From a virus, in the IMG/VR virus record IMGVR_UViG_3300042429_000116, positions 1 to 25,534 of that record: a DNA stretch of 25,534 nt; one strand, 5' to 3'. This document shows positions 1 to 6,683 of this stretch, piece after piece. The position numbers and the translations under genes are program-made. The stretch's first letter is position 1. Every line of letters starts with the position of its first letter. The notes under the pieces were generated by a model, which was not told the origin of the DNA, did no database searches, and saw only the letters and a list, made by a program, of their open reading frames with translations.

Positions 1-29
1 TTCGCACACATCACAATTGAAAAACCTGC

Positions 30-197
30 TTAGCCCTTGTTCTTTTGAAGCGTTTGCGCTTCTTTGATCTTTTTTGATAGCTCTTGGCGTAACCACTTTG
101 GGCCACCCAAGCGTTTCCATTCTGCATAGTGTGCAGGGATTAACCGCACACCGATGCTCACAGCCACACCTGTCAGTTCACTTTTTGGTCTTGGCAT
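30..197 (-). CDS. small basic protein, 55 aa, unknown function
   Basis: The protein starts MPRPKSELTG and continues through a motif around WKRLGGPKWLRQEL to a lysine-rich tail. The start is supported by a strong GGGGGAG Shine-Dalgarno site 8 nt upstream. The start lies inside the end of the upstream gene (25 bp overlap), which fits the compact style of this arm. The composition (basic, amphipathic, an N-terminal PRPKSEL segment followed by a helix) would suit a small DNA-binding protein of ribbon-helix-helix type. That is only inference, because no diagnostic motif is visible. It is the last complete gene on the left; the few bases beyond its stop are too short to interpret. Confidence 0.65.
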   Translation of the reverse strand: MPRPKSELTGVAVSIGVRLIPAHYAEWKRLGGPKWLRQELSKKIKEAQTLQKNKG

Positions 198-340
198 TTG
201 TGCTGCTCCCCCACTACCCTATTTAGAAAAAGCATTTTGCACTCTGTGCAACGCCACAGGTCGCCTTCAACCACTATGGTTTGCTTCTCTGCGTGTTGTC
301 CACGAACTTTTCCAAAGAACGTTCTTATCTTCTCAAGCAT
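173..340 (-). CDS. small zinc-finger-like protein, 55 aa
   Basis: This short ORF encodes a protein starting MLEKIRTFFGKVRG. A putative metal-binding set follows: CTEC at residues 31-34, then H47 and C49 in QHKCQ, spaced like a C2HC zinc finger. The start has a GGGAG Shine-Dalgarno site about 8 nt upstream. The start overlaps the previous gene's stop by 8 bp and the end overlaps the next gene's start by 25 bp, so translational coupling is likely. The zinc role is inferred from residue spacing only. No wider family is recognised. Confidence 0.65.
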   Translation of the reverse strand: MLEKIRTFFGKVRGQHAEKQTIVVEGDLWRCTECKMLFLNRVVGEQHKCQDQKVN

Positions 341-545
341 TTTGGTTCTCCCATCTTCTGCACAAATCTTTCACGGTCTGGCTTTTGCGCTTGCCCTTGC
401 ATACGTTGCTGATTGACTTCTGTTTGGCCTTGGCTTGCAACTGCGCTGGGGTCAGAGGCTTTACTGGTTCTGCTGTAGCTGGAAACAAACCTGTCACGCC
501 CAGCCAACAGCACACGGCGGCGACAAGTAGTCGGTCAAATATCAT
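333..545 (-). CDS. small predicted secreted protein with two C-terminal cysteines, 70 aa
   Basis: The N-terminus MIFDRLLVAAVCCWLG is a short charged stretch followed by a hydrophobic core. An ATA/EP signal-peptidase-like site follows at residues 23-26. The mature part would be about 45 residues, basic and proline-containing (EPVKPLTP), with cysteines at 49 and 62 that could form a disulfide in the periplasm. AGGAGG lies 6 nt before the ATG, and the ATG overlaps the upstream stop by 4 bp. It resembles a small exported phage protein. A spanin-like or superinfection-exclusion role is possible but unsupported. There is no convincing lipobox, since the AAVC context is poor. Confidence 0.7.
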   Translation of the reverse strand: MIFDRLLVAAVCCWLGVTGLFPATAEPVKPLTPAQLQAKAKQKSISNVCKGKRKSQTVKDLCRRWENQNA

Positions 546-754
546 TCTTCCTCCTGATGTTCTTTAAGTCTGCGTTGTAGCCGAGCTATACGCTCGACGT
601 TGTAGGTGACGATTGAAGCCGCATACTCCACTGCGCTCTCAGCTTCTAACTTCTTGATGACGGCCTCACGCATTTCTTTCTCGATGATTTCGCTGATTGG
701 CTTTGGCTTCATCAGTTCCTTGATGTACTTGAGTGTTGAATCTTTCCAACTCAT
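542..754 (-). CDS. small helical protein, 70 aa, unknown function
   Basis: The protein is highly charged and almost entirely predicted helical. Heptad-like stretches (IIEKEMREAVIKKLEAESA, then VERIARLQRRLKEHQ) suggest a short coiled coil. It has no catalytic motif. The start overlaps the upstream stop in an ATGA arrangement and lacks a strong Shine-Dalgarno site of its own (only an A/G-rich AAAGAAA), so translation is probably coupled to the preceding gene. The stop overlaps the next start by 4 bp. Confidence 0.65.
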   Translation of the reverse strand: MSWKDSTLKYIKELMKPKPISEIIEKEMREAVIKKLEAESAVEYAASIVTYNVERIARLQRRLKEHQEEE

Positions 755-1176
755 GTGTTTCTTTCTTTTAATGCGGCTTCAATGTCACGCACCATCTCCA
801 GCAAAGTTCCCTTCCCGCAACCGCACTGAAAGTCTTCCCAGCCCCAGTAGCTTTCTACCTCCTCATCCGTCAGCCCTACCCATGTGCGCTGTGGCTCAAC
901 ATAGCCAACGACTTGAGCGTTAATTGCAATCTGTGGCTCTTGCTCTGTGCGCTGTGGTGGTGTGCAGGTATGGATATCGTTTGTGCGTTTGCCGCATCGT
1001 GGGCAGAAGTTGCGTTCTTGGCTTTCCAATTCTGCAATGGCTTTGGCGGCTACCAGTTTGGCAAAGGCTTCAACATATTGAGTTATTTCGTGATCTTCCA
1101 CCCAAGGTGAAGCCTCATCGTACTCACTCATAAGACGAGCCTGTCTAGCCATCTCAATGATTTCATCTTGTGTCAT
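751..1176 (-). CDS. phage protein with CxxC zinc-ribbon motif, 141 aa
   Basis: The N-terminal helical half contains YVEAFAKLVAAKAIAE. A cysteine knuckle FCPRCGKR follows at residues 57-64, then a histidine/cysteine pair (IHTC). The C-terminal part includes the WVGLTDEEVESYW motif and a CGCGKG cluster. This combination (a short helical unit, CxxC, then a 'GLTDEEV' element) recurs in hypothetical proteins of many phages, but no function is known to me. AGGGGA lies 7 nt before the ATG. The start overlaps the upstream stop by 4 bp and the stop overlaps the downstream start by 4 bp. Confidence 0.75.
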   Translation of the reverse strand: MTQDEIIEMARQARLMSEYDEASPWVEDHEITQYVEAFAKLVAAKAIAELESQERNFCPRCGKRTNDIHTCTPPQRTEQEPQIAINAQVVGYVEPQRTWVGLTDEEVESYWGWEDFQCGCGKGTLLEMVRDIEAALKERNT

Positions 1177-1376
1177 TTCAATCCCCTGATAAAAATAGCA
1201 AACGAATTGATCGTGTCCTGACCAAACCCTTGCATCTTCTCAATGGCTTGCGCCACTTCCTCGATGACTTGGGCTCGGTATGGGTTCAGCGATACGTTGG
1301 CTTTCACAGCCTCCTTGCGTTGCTGTGCTTGCCGTTCAATCTCGTTGAACGCTTCATCTTCGGGGTCATCAATCAT
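1173..1376 (-). CDS. small acidic/helical protein, 67 aa, unknown function
   Basis: The start MIDDPEDEAF was chosen because GGAGG lies 5 nt upstream. A longer in-frame start at 1403 has no such support and would run further into the preceding gene. The protein has an acidic N-terminus, then a Gln/Glu-rich helix (FNEIERQAQQRKEAVKA), then a segment around YRAQVIEEVAQAIEKMQ. No family is recognised. The stop overlaps the next gene by 4 bp and the start overlaps the upstream 39-aa membrane peptide by 8 bp. Confidence 0.65.
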   Translation of the reverse strand: MIDDPEDEAFNEIERQAQQRKEAVKANVSLNPYRAQVIEEVAQAIEKMQGFGQDTINSFAIFIRGLK

Positions 1377-1488
1377 TCTTTCCTCCGTTCTGCATCCAGT
1401 CAAGTGCGTACAAGAACACTGCTATGGCTACACCACCAAGCCCAAGGCCGATGAACAGCACAGCTATCAAAGCCATTACATCCCACAT
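1369..1488 (-). CDS. 39-aa single-pass membrane peptide
   Basis: This short ORF begins MWDVMALIAVLFIGLGLGG and has one membrane-spanning helix at about residues 4-28, followed by a short polar tail (WMQNGGKND). GGAGG sits 5 nt before the ATG, which is as good a ribosome site as any in the window. It is placed between the winged-helix-like gene (2 bp away) and the 67-aa gene (8 bp overlap). A small membrane peptide in an early phage operon could affect host membrane proteins, but nothing in the sequence defines a target. Confidence 0.6.
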   Translation of the reverse strand: MWDVMALIAVLFIGLGLGGVAIAVFLYALDWMQNGGKND

Positions 1489-1489
1489 G

Positions 1490-1996
1490 TCAACCTCCAA
1501 ATATTTTCTTGAGGGCATCATACATAGCGCGTGCTTGCACAATACTCATACCATTGAGCATGGTTTCCACATCAGGCGCAGCCTTTGGGGTAGTACCGAC
1601 ATTGAGCGCGGCAATGCCAACACTCTTTGGCTTGCGCACAAGTTTGTTGACGCTTTTACCCTCGGTTCTTAATTTTTTGGATGACTTCAACGGCGCATAA
1701 GCAGGAATAAGTGTTGTGTACTCTCCTGCGTCAGTCTTAGCCATTTGCCCTTGCTTTGTGAACTGCGTGAGCAATGAGCCCACTGACCCTTCGTTCAACC
1801 CTTTCTTTGCAAGAGCTTTGCGTATCTTATCGCCCGTCAGGCGAGGGTTGTCTCGCACGTAGTTGAAAGTTTCTTGGGTCACGTTGGTTGTTGATTTGAA
1901 TAAATGTTTTGGCACTTGTTTCTCCTGTTGAATTTTTTGGTCGTCTTTTTCCCACTCTGAAAGCGCGGTGGTCAGCGCAGTCTGGATGTCAGGCAT
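1490..1996 (-). CDS. winged-helix-like DNA-binding protein, 168 aa
   Basis: Residues about 40-95 have the pattern of a winged helix-turn-helix. A helix (TQETFNYVRDNP) leads to a turn and GDKIRKALAKKGLNEGSVG, then the recognition-like helix SLLTQFTKQGQ and a beta wing (MAKTDAGEYTTL). The C-terminal segment is basic and linker-like and ends in a helix with ARAMYDALKKIFGG. The start has GGAGGG about 8 nt upstream. It follows the AAA+/VWA/DUF3150 module by 15 bp, so it may belong to that operon and regulate it or another early gene. The fold assignment is by pattern only. Confidence 0.7.
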   Translation of the reverse strand: MPDIQTALTTALSEWEKDDQKIQQEKQVPKHLFKSTTNVTQETFNYVRDNPRLTGDKIRKALAKKGLNEGSVGSLLTQFTKQGQMAKTDAGEYTTLIPAYAPLKSSKKLRTEGKSVNKLVRKPKSVGIAALNVGTTPKAAPDVETMLNGMSIVQARAMYDALKKIFGG

Positions 1997-2011
1997 GAGT
2001 GTTCCCTCCTC

Positions 2012-2899
2012 TTAGAAACTAAATTTGCTTAAGATTGCATCGACGTTCTTCTTGACGTCTTGACGCACAGCTTCGTTCTTACGCAACTCAGTTGGCGTAA
2101 CACCAACCAACACTTGCTCAAGGTCACGACGCGCTGTTTCTAATGCAGGGTCGTTGACAATGTTAAGTGCTTTGGTCAGGTCGCACAACTCCAATGCACT
2201 TTCTACCAACGTATCGTGGAAACGTCGGGGCTTGGCTTCGCCTTGTACGTAATCAGTAGTCAACCTGTCGGACATGCGCTTCAAGTGGGAACTAAGTCGT
2301 TCACGCACATCTGACATAGCGTTGTCAACGCGTTCCTGTGTCAGCTTGTCCAGCCTAGCTTTAAGCTCAGCTTGTGCGGCATTGCCTACGTCTACGCGGA
2401 AGTCGCCCGATGTGGGTACGGGCATGTAGTTCACGCGGAACGAGAACTTGGTCATGATTTCATTCGCGCTTGGGTAATCATCTCTCTTGAACATATCACC
2501 CAGAGCCATAGCTTGAGCAGTAATCAACGAGGGGTAGATTGTCACAAACGACTTGACCAACGCAGTGAACTCATGCTCGAAGTCATCGAGCTTCTCAGTG
2601 AACGCCATGAACGATATGTTTGGCAACAAGCGCAAGCCGGAGTCAGACCAAGGCGATGTTTTGTCGTAAACATACTGACGCGCACGACCAACAGCTTGTT
2701 GGATAACCTCCAACTCTGTGCGACCTGCAAGCAGGTGCTTGCTGACACGCGCCGCATCCTTGGCGGCGGCATGCTTAGTTGCTACAACTTCATCGGTTGT
2801 TGTCTTGTCCAGCTTGCGTGCTGTCCATACTGATGCATTGAATTCAACAAGCATCGCGCATGTGTCAATGTTGTAACGAGGAGTGGTGTTTGTATTCAT
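2012..2899 (-). CDS. DUF3150-like protein, partner of the AAA+/VWA module, 295 aa
   Basis: Features I associate with DUF3150 are present: an aromatic/arginine segment ARQYVYDKTSPW at about residues 72-83, a GLRLLPN motif, and the string NYMPVPTSGDFRVDVG near residues 157-172. The N-terminal half is helical, and the C-terminal half (about 180-290) is a long charged helical region. As I recall, DUF3150 proteins in phages and mobile elements are often encoded beside MoxR/CobS-like ATPases, and here such an ATPase is 21 bp upstream. No catalytic residues are evident, so an adaptor or structural role for the ATPase-VWA pair is an inference. The RBS is AAAGGAAA in a leader nearly identical to that of the ATPase gene. 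Confidence 0.8.
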   Translation of the reverse strand: MNTNTTPRYNIDTCAMLVEFNASVWTARKLDKTTTDEVVATKHAAAKDAARVSKHLLAGRTELEVIQQAVGRARQYVYDKTSPWSDSGLRLLPNISFMAFTEKLDDFEHEFTALVKSFVTIYPSLITAQAMALGDMFKRDDYPSANEIMTKFSFRVNYMPVPTSGDFRVDVGNAAQAELKARLDKLTQERVDNAMSDVRERLSSHLKRMSDRLTTDYVQGEAKPRRFHDTLVESALELCDLTKALNIVNDPALETARRDLEQVLVGVTPTELRKNEAVRQDVKKNVDAILSKFSF

Positions 2900-2926
2900 G
2901 ATTGGTTTCCTTTGTGTTGATTACTT
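2894..2926 (-). promoter_or_regulatory. translation leader nearly identical to that of the AAA+ gene
   Basis: Read on the minus strand, the sequence before the DUF3150-like start contains AATCAAC, then CAAAGGAAA, then CCAATCATGAA. The leader at 4040-4072 has the same elements with only a few base changes. The AAGGAAA core is the ribosome binding site and spacing to ATG is conserved. Confidence 0.6.
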
Positions 2927-4045
2927 GGTGCCGAAAAAGATTTTGTGCTCAGCCAACATCTTGCCGAAGTTAGTGTTGGTAACGAACACGCCTACACGCT
3001 GAGATGTGGACACTGTGTTGCAGAAGATTGACTGCATCTCTGCACGCATGCGCCACACATACTCAGTAACTGCCGCCGCTTCTTCTCTCGTCTGTGCACG
3101 CGACACAAACTGAAAGACTTGAATCAACTGCGCAGTGGGGTTGTCGGACAGCGGTGCTTTAGCAGGGTCAGCGATGACGCGTGCATAGTCACAGATGTCA
3201 CGACCGAAGCGAACAAACGATGCCATCGCCTCAGCAGTAACGACACCGACAGTACCGATTAGAGCTTGCTCAAGAGTGTCGTCGTCGAGTACGTGCATGC
3301 CCTCATCCAAGACATCACCAGCGGCGGCGAGTGAACGAGGAGTTGCATACGCGAGTTGCACAGACTTGGGATTGAAGATGTGTCCGTTGTCTTTGGATAA
3401 CGTCTTGCCCTCATACTTGCCGCCCTTCTCATAGTCGAGGAACGAGTCCATCACCATCGGGTTGTTGTCAACGAATGCGATGACCATAGGATTGATACCC
3501 GCATCGGTAGCCCAACGCACCCACTCGACAGCAGTCGGCTTACGCATCTTGACGAACACAAGACGATTACGCAAGTGAGCTTGAATGGAATCGCCAAGAC
3601 CCTCGACCGATAGATTGGTAGCGGCGAAGACAATACTGTTCTCAACGAAGTGGTAGTTGCCAACACGTTGCTCGTACACGATAGGCGCGAGTACGTTCTT
3701 GATGAACTGCGGTGCTTTGGCAATCTCATCTAAGAACGCGATGATTGGTTTGCCACCATTGACACCACGTTGATTGTTCTTCGATACACCGAAGCGTTCA
3801 TTGGGAAGCTCACGCGACACGCCGTTCTCGCGGTCAAGGTCAGGCATCCACACAGAACCATCGGACAACTGAGTGCAGTCGATAGGGTCAACGGCAATGT
3901 GATTGGCAAACTTAGGCATACGCTTGAGTTGGTGGAACAGCGCAGTCTTGCCGATGCCGTTCTCGCCCTCGACAATGATGGTGCGCTTGTGACCAACAGC
4001 GGCGATTAGGTCGATGACTTGAGAAGAAGAGAGATATTGATTCAT
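2921..4045 (-). CDS. CobS/MoxR-like AAA+ ATPase, 374 aa
   Basis: This is an AAA+ ATPase with Walker A GENGIGKT at residues 27-34, Walker B IIAFLDE at about 101-107, sensor-1 FAATN at about 140-144, and a likely arginine-finger region HLRNRLVFV near 157-165. The pattern fits the MoxR/CobS/AAA_5 group, whose members act as hexameric remodelling chaperones paired with VWA-domain proteins. The start MNQYLSSSQ was chosen for the AAGGAAA site 8 nt upstream; the longer ORF would overlap the upstream gene. The stop of the VWA gene is 20 bp upstream and the DUF3150-like gene is 21 bp downstream, so the three are probably co-transcribed. Chelatase function itself is unlikely because no other tetrapyrrole gene is present. 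Confidence 0.88.
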   Translation of the reverse strand: MNQYLSSSQVIDLIAAVGHKRTIIVEGENGIGKTALFHQLKRMPKFANHIAVDPIDCTQLSDGSVWMPDLDRENGVSRELPNERFGVSKNNQRGVNGGKPIIAFLDEIAKAPQFIKNVLAPIVYEQRVGNYHFVENSIVFAATNLSVEGLGDSIQAHLRNRLVFVKMRKPTAVEWVRWATDAGINPMVIAFVDNNPMVMDSFLDYEKGGKYEGKTLSKDNGHIFNPKSVQLAYATPRSLAAAGDVLDEGMHVLDDDTLEQALIGTVGVVTAEAMASFVRFGRDICDYARVIADPAKAPLSDNPTAQLIQVFQFVSRAQTREEAAAVTEYVWRMRAEMQSIFCNTVSTSQRVGVFVTNTNFGKMLAEHKIFFGTK

Positions 4046-4072
4046 GATTGCTTTCCTTGAGTTGATTAAAGA
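4040..4072 (-). promoter_or_regulatory. translation leader of the AAA+ gene
   Basis: On the minus strand this reads AATCAACTCAAGGAAAGC followed by AATCATGAATC. It is a near copy of the leader before the DUF3150-like gene, and the last 18 nt also match the leader of the 209-aa acidic protein at 7936. Confidence 0.6.
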
Positions 4073-5256
4073 GAGATATGCAAGACCTTGCCGTGAGTGG
4101 GAACGAACGAGTCGTTGTCCACCACACCCCACAGTGACGGCATCGGGGTGCTAGGCGTATCGCAACCGAGGTATCCATCGGTCAGCCATACGATTCCTTT
4201 GGCATCTATCTTGTGCTCACGAATGTAGTCAACGACAACTTGCGGAGTTGTGCCGCCACCGCCTTGAGGTTTCAAGAGAGATGCAATCAGTTCATATTCA
4301 TTTGGTTTGAATACTTGGTCGCCACACACAGCGTCATCCCACCACAAGATGCGAACAGTCTCGGGCTTGACTAGCTGACAGATGCGAGAGATTTCACCAA
4401 AGAGCAGACGATAATGTGGATACATAGAACCTGAGGTATCGGGTGCGAGTATCAACTCACCGACTGTCTCGGTGTAGTGCGATGGCATGATGTAGCCAGA
4501 CGCAAGCAGTCGCTTGTTGGGGGGACAGAAGCGTGAGTTGTCATCACCTTGGGACACAGAGGTTATCCAGTCTTGCATGGAGGGTATCCAGTCAGTGATG
4601 CGTTCCTTGGCATGACCAAAGATGTCACGACCACCTGCACCTTGACCTGCTAACTTACGCGCAAGCATCTCGCCTTGCCTATTGGCATCGTCAATCTGTT
4701 TGCCTAGCTTCTCTTTCTCGTCCTCAGCAAACTCACCATCCTCATGCGCGTCGATGGGCTCATCGTATCCGTGGTCATCGCCACCCTCACCATCTTCGGG
4801 TTCTTTGCGCCCTTGTTTGATGAGGTCATTGAGTACCTGAGGGAAAGACCAACCGAAGTACTTGCGGTCAATCAACAGGTTTGGTGTTGGACGTTCAACA
4901 AACTCGAAGTTAGGGTCAAGCTCTTCGATGAGTGCATTGACCACATAGTCCTGAGCAATGTTGCAAAGCTTAGGCATGCGCTTGTTCTCTGCGCGATACA
5001 ACACACAATGCTTGAGTGCAACGTGGAAGTTCTCATGCAGTGCTAGATACCGCAGTTGCTTGCGGTTGAGTGGGGTGATGAACGCTGAGCCGTACTTCTT
5101 GTCACGCCCATTGGTTGATGCAGTAGGCACCTTGTCTGATACCTCAGACTTGCCCATACATATCACTGCGCTGAGCAGTGCAAATTTTGGATGCCGCATG
5201 CAGTCTATGTTGACCGCTTGTATGCGTTGGTTGAGGGTCATCTTCTCGAAACTCAT
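4066..5256 (-). CDS. metallopeptidase-like plus VWA domain protein, 396 aa
   Basis: The N-terminal domain contains HENFH at residues 74-78 (the zincin HExxH pattern) followed by AQDYVVNALIEE at 101-112. This is the arrangement seen in the putative metallopeptidase domain often fused to VWA (DUF2201-type). A very acidic linker spans about 150-185. The C-terminal VWA domain has a complete MIDAS: DTSGSM at 273-278, GGGTTP at 333-338 and LTDG at 358-361. Known MoxR/CobS-type ATPases work with VWA partners of this kind, where the MIDAS binds a substrate acidic residue through a metal ion. The RBS is AGGAG 7 nt before ATG. The gene leads the three-gene module and lies just downstream of a palindromic operator-like region. 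Whether the HENFH site is proteolytically active cannot be judged from sequence alone. Confidence 0.88.
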   Translation of the reverse strand: MSFEKMTLNQRIQAVNIDCMRHPKFALLSAVICMGKSEVSDKVPTASTNGRDKKYGSAFITPLNRKQLRYLALHENFHVALKHCVLYRAENKRMPKLCNIAQDYVVNALIEELDPNFEFVERPTPNLLIDRKYFGWSFPQVLNDLIKQGRKEPEDGEGGDDHGYDEPIDAHEDGEFAEDEKEKLGKQIDDANRQGEMLARKLAGQGAGGRDIFGHAKERITDWIPSMQDWITSVSQGDDNSRFCPPNKRLLASGYIMPSHYTETVGELILAPDTSGSMYPHYRLLFGEISRICQLVKPETVRILWWDDAVCGDQVFKPNEYELIASLLKPQGGGGTTPQVVVDYIREHKIDAKGIVWLTDGYLGCDTPSTPMPSLWGVVDNDSFVPTHGKVLHISL

Positions 5257-5279
5257 TTGCTTCTCCTGTTATGTTCAAC

Positions 5280-5319
5280 ACTATAACACAAGCTGTCAAA
5301 GCTTTGACAGCTTTGACAG
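5280..5319 (-). promoter_or_regulatory. promoter/operator before the VWA-AAA+ module
   Basis: Three contiguous 9-bp half-sites occupy 5293-5319 (plus strand CTGTCAAAG, CTTTGACAG, CTTTGACAG). The first two, with flanks, form a perfect 22-bp palindrome at 5291-5312. On the minus strand an extended -10 (TGT then TATAGT, the hexamer at 5285-5280) lies just downstream, so the half-sites cover its -35 region. This is a typical layout for a dimeric repressor or activator controlling the 5256 gene. There is no U-tract, so it does not look like a terminator. Confidence 0.55.
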
Positions 5320-5328
5320 AGCTAGGGA

Positions 5329-6288
5329 TTACCCTTTAAGCACGATGTTTGTGCGGGGGTAATCACTCTCCACAACGAATTGTGGAATCTCTACCAACTC
5401 GGTGCGTTCGTGTGCACCTGTCAGCCTATTGATGCGCCCGATGATGGCGGAACGAAACTCAGGCGGGGTTATTGGTTTCTCAAGCTTGTCGATGGAGTCA
5501 GCGGGTCTTTTGTGGTACGTTGACCCCATGTTGAAGTTGGGTTGCGCGTATGCCCGCTTGGATATAAGCACTTCGTATGCGTTCTGACACATCTGAAAGA
5601 AGTGATTGATAGCTATCTGGTCGGTGCTACCTTCTGACATATCAATTATTGATTCTTGATACCTGCGTTCACTGCCCCCACTGAAGGGTGTGCCATAGTT
5701 TTTGTTGACCTCTGTGTTTGCATGGAACTCAGGCATACGCATCTGTGCCATCATGATGTATGGCTCGAACATCTTGACTACCTTAGCACGATGTGCTTTG
5801 TCGTCTTTGCTTGAGACTTTGCGGTAGTGTCTTGTGTGCACTGATTTGCTGGTGTCCAACACGCCATCCACGTATAGGTAGTCGGCACTGAAGTCATTGC
5901 CATCGTGGTGTAGCGACGACCTGTGATAGATGGGTGCTATCACCTTTGTCCCATCAGGCATGACTTCTCTAAGCCCTCTCTCCACACCCAACACATGGTA
6001 CATAAAGTCTCTGCTTGTTATGGACTGGTCGCCCATGTACAGACAGCGTTCATGTAGCTTGCCGTCGATAGTCTGCGGTGTGAAGTACCTTGCCATCACT
6101 GTGCGGTACAGCATCAAGTCATAGTACTCGGCGTGCTTGACCACACGATAGTGGTGGTACGTTTTATACAAAGGGCGTTCGTTCTCTGCCCACTTCTTAC
6201 TACGCACTACGCCGCGTACATTGAATTGCTTCTCTGCCTCGGCGTAGTCACGCACCCAAGGTAAAGCTCTGACTGTGTTTCCAAACAT
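5329..6288 (-). CDS. phage protein of unknown function, 319 aa
   Basis: The start MFGNTVRALPWVRDY was preferred because GGAG lies 8 nt upstream; an upstream in-frame ATG lacks a site and would overlap the neighbour. The protein is rich in Tyr, His and Arg (YKTYHHYRVVKHAEYYD) and contains mixed alpha/beta stretches with no membrane segments. Several His/Asp positions (SSLHHDGNDFSADYLYVDG) might bind metal, but no known catalytic signature is recognised. It sits directly upstream of the VWA-AAA+ module, separated from it by the 72-bp operator region, and 5 bp after the 129-aa gene. It may therefore belong to the same functional block or end the preceding operon. Confidence 0.75.
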   Translation of the reverse strand: MFGNTVRALPWVRDYAEAEKQFNVRGVVRSKKWAENERPLYKTYHHYRVVKHAEYYDLMLYRTVMARYFTPQTIDGKLHERCLYMGDQSITSRDFMYHVLGVERGLREVMPDGTKVIAPIYHRSSLHHDGNDFSADYLYVDGVLDTSKSVHTRHYRKVSSKDDKAHRAKVVKMFEPYIMMAQMRMPEFHANTEVNKNYGTPFSGGSERRYQESIIDMSEGSTDQIAINHFFQMCQNAYEVLISKRAYAQPNFNMGSTYHKRPADSIDKLEKPITPPEFRSAIIGRINRLTGAHERTELVEIPQFVVESDYPRTNIVLKG

Positions 6289-6293
6289 GTTGC

Positions 6294-6683
6294 TTACTCC
6301 TGTGTTGTTGATTTGATTGCGGGGAACTCTGTGTTGAGTGAGTGCGATGTGTAGATGTAGTCCCAAATGTCGTCTGTATCACCGCCTTGGTTTGACTCTT
6401 CTACACCATCCTCACCCATCTGCGTGATGCGGTAGCCTGCCTCTGGATAAAGCTCGATTGACCAATCCAGAATTGCGTTGTGTGCTTTCACATCGTCGTA
6501 GTCTGCGTACCACTTCACATCCTCTACCTCGAATGTGATGATTGGTTGCTCATACCTTGTCTCGCATTCTTTGATTGCCTCTGACATACCATCGTTGCGA
6601 TGCCTGACCAACTCAACGAATGTGTCTCGTTGCTCTGCTGTTTCAAAGCGTATGACATACGCTACATCTGACCTATACCCCAT
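6294..6683 (-). CDS. phage protein with GYRSDVAYVI motif, 129 aa
   Basis: The start MGYRSDVAYVIRFET is supported by GGGGGAG about 7 nt upstream. The N-terminal GYRSDV motif followed by a beta strand is a recurrent opening of small phage proteins of unknown function. The middle is acidic with aromatic residues (VKWYADYDD, ILDWSIELYPEAGY), and the C-terminus is acidic and probably disordered. The start overlaps the upstream gene by 11 bp. No function is assigned. Confidence 0.7.
   Translation of the reverse strand: MGYRSDVAYVIRFETAEQRDTFVELVRHRNDGMSEAIKECETRYEQPIITFEVEDVKWYADYDDVKAHNAILDWSIELYPEAGYRITQMGEDGVEESNQGGDTDDIWDYIYTSHSLNTEFPAIKSTTQE

Noticed and set aside
1-14. Start of another minus-strand gene (ATG at 11-9)
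   Set aside because: Only a few codons are in the window and no ribosome site is convincing.
154-567. 137-aa plus-strand open frame in the leftward arm
   Set aside because: It is antisense to a packed row of minus-strand genes with good ribosome sites; it has no site and an unlikely composition.
4066-5256. Cobaltochelatase subunit CobT as a literal function
   Set aside because: The VWA and the ATPase look similar, but no cobalamin biosynthesis gene is present and the HENFH domain points to a different VWA family.
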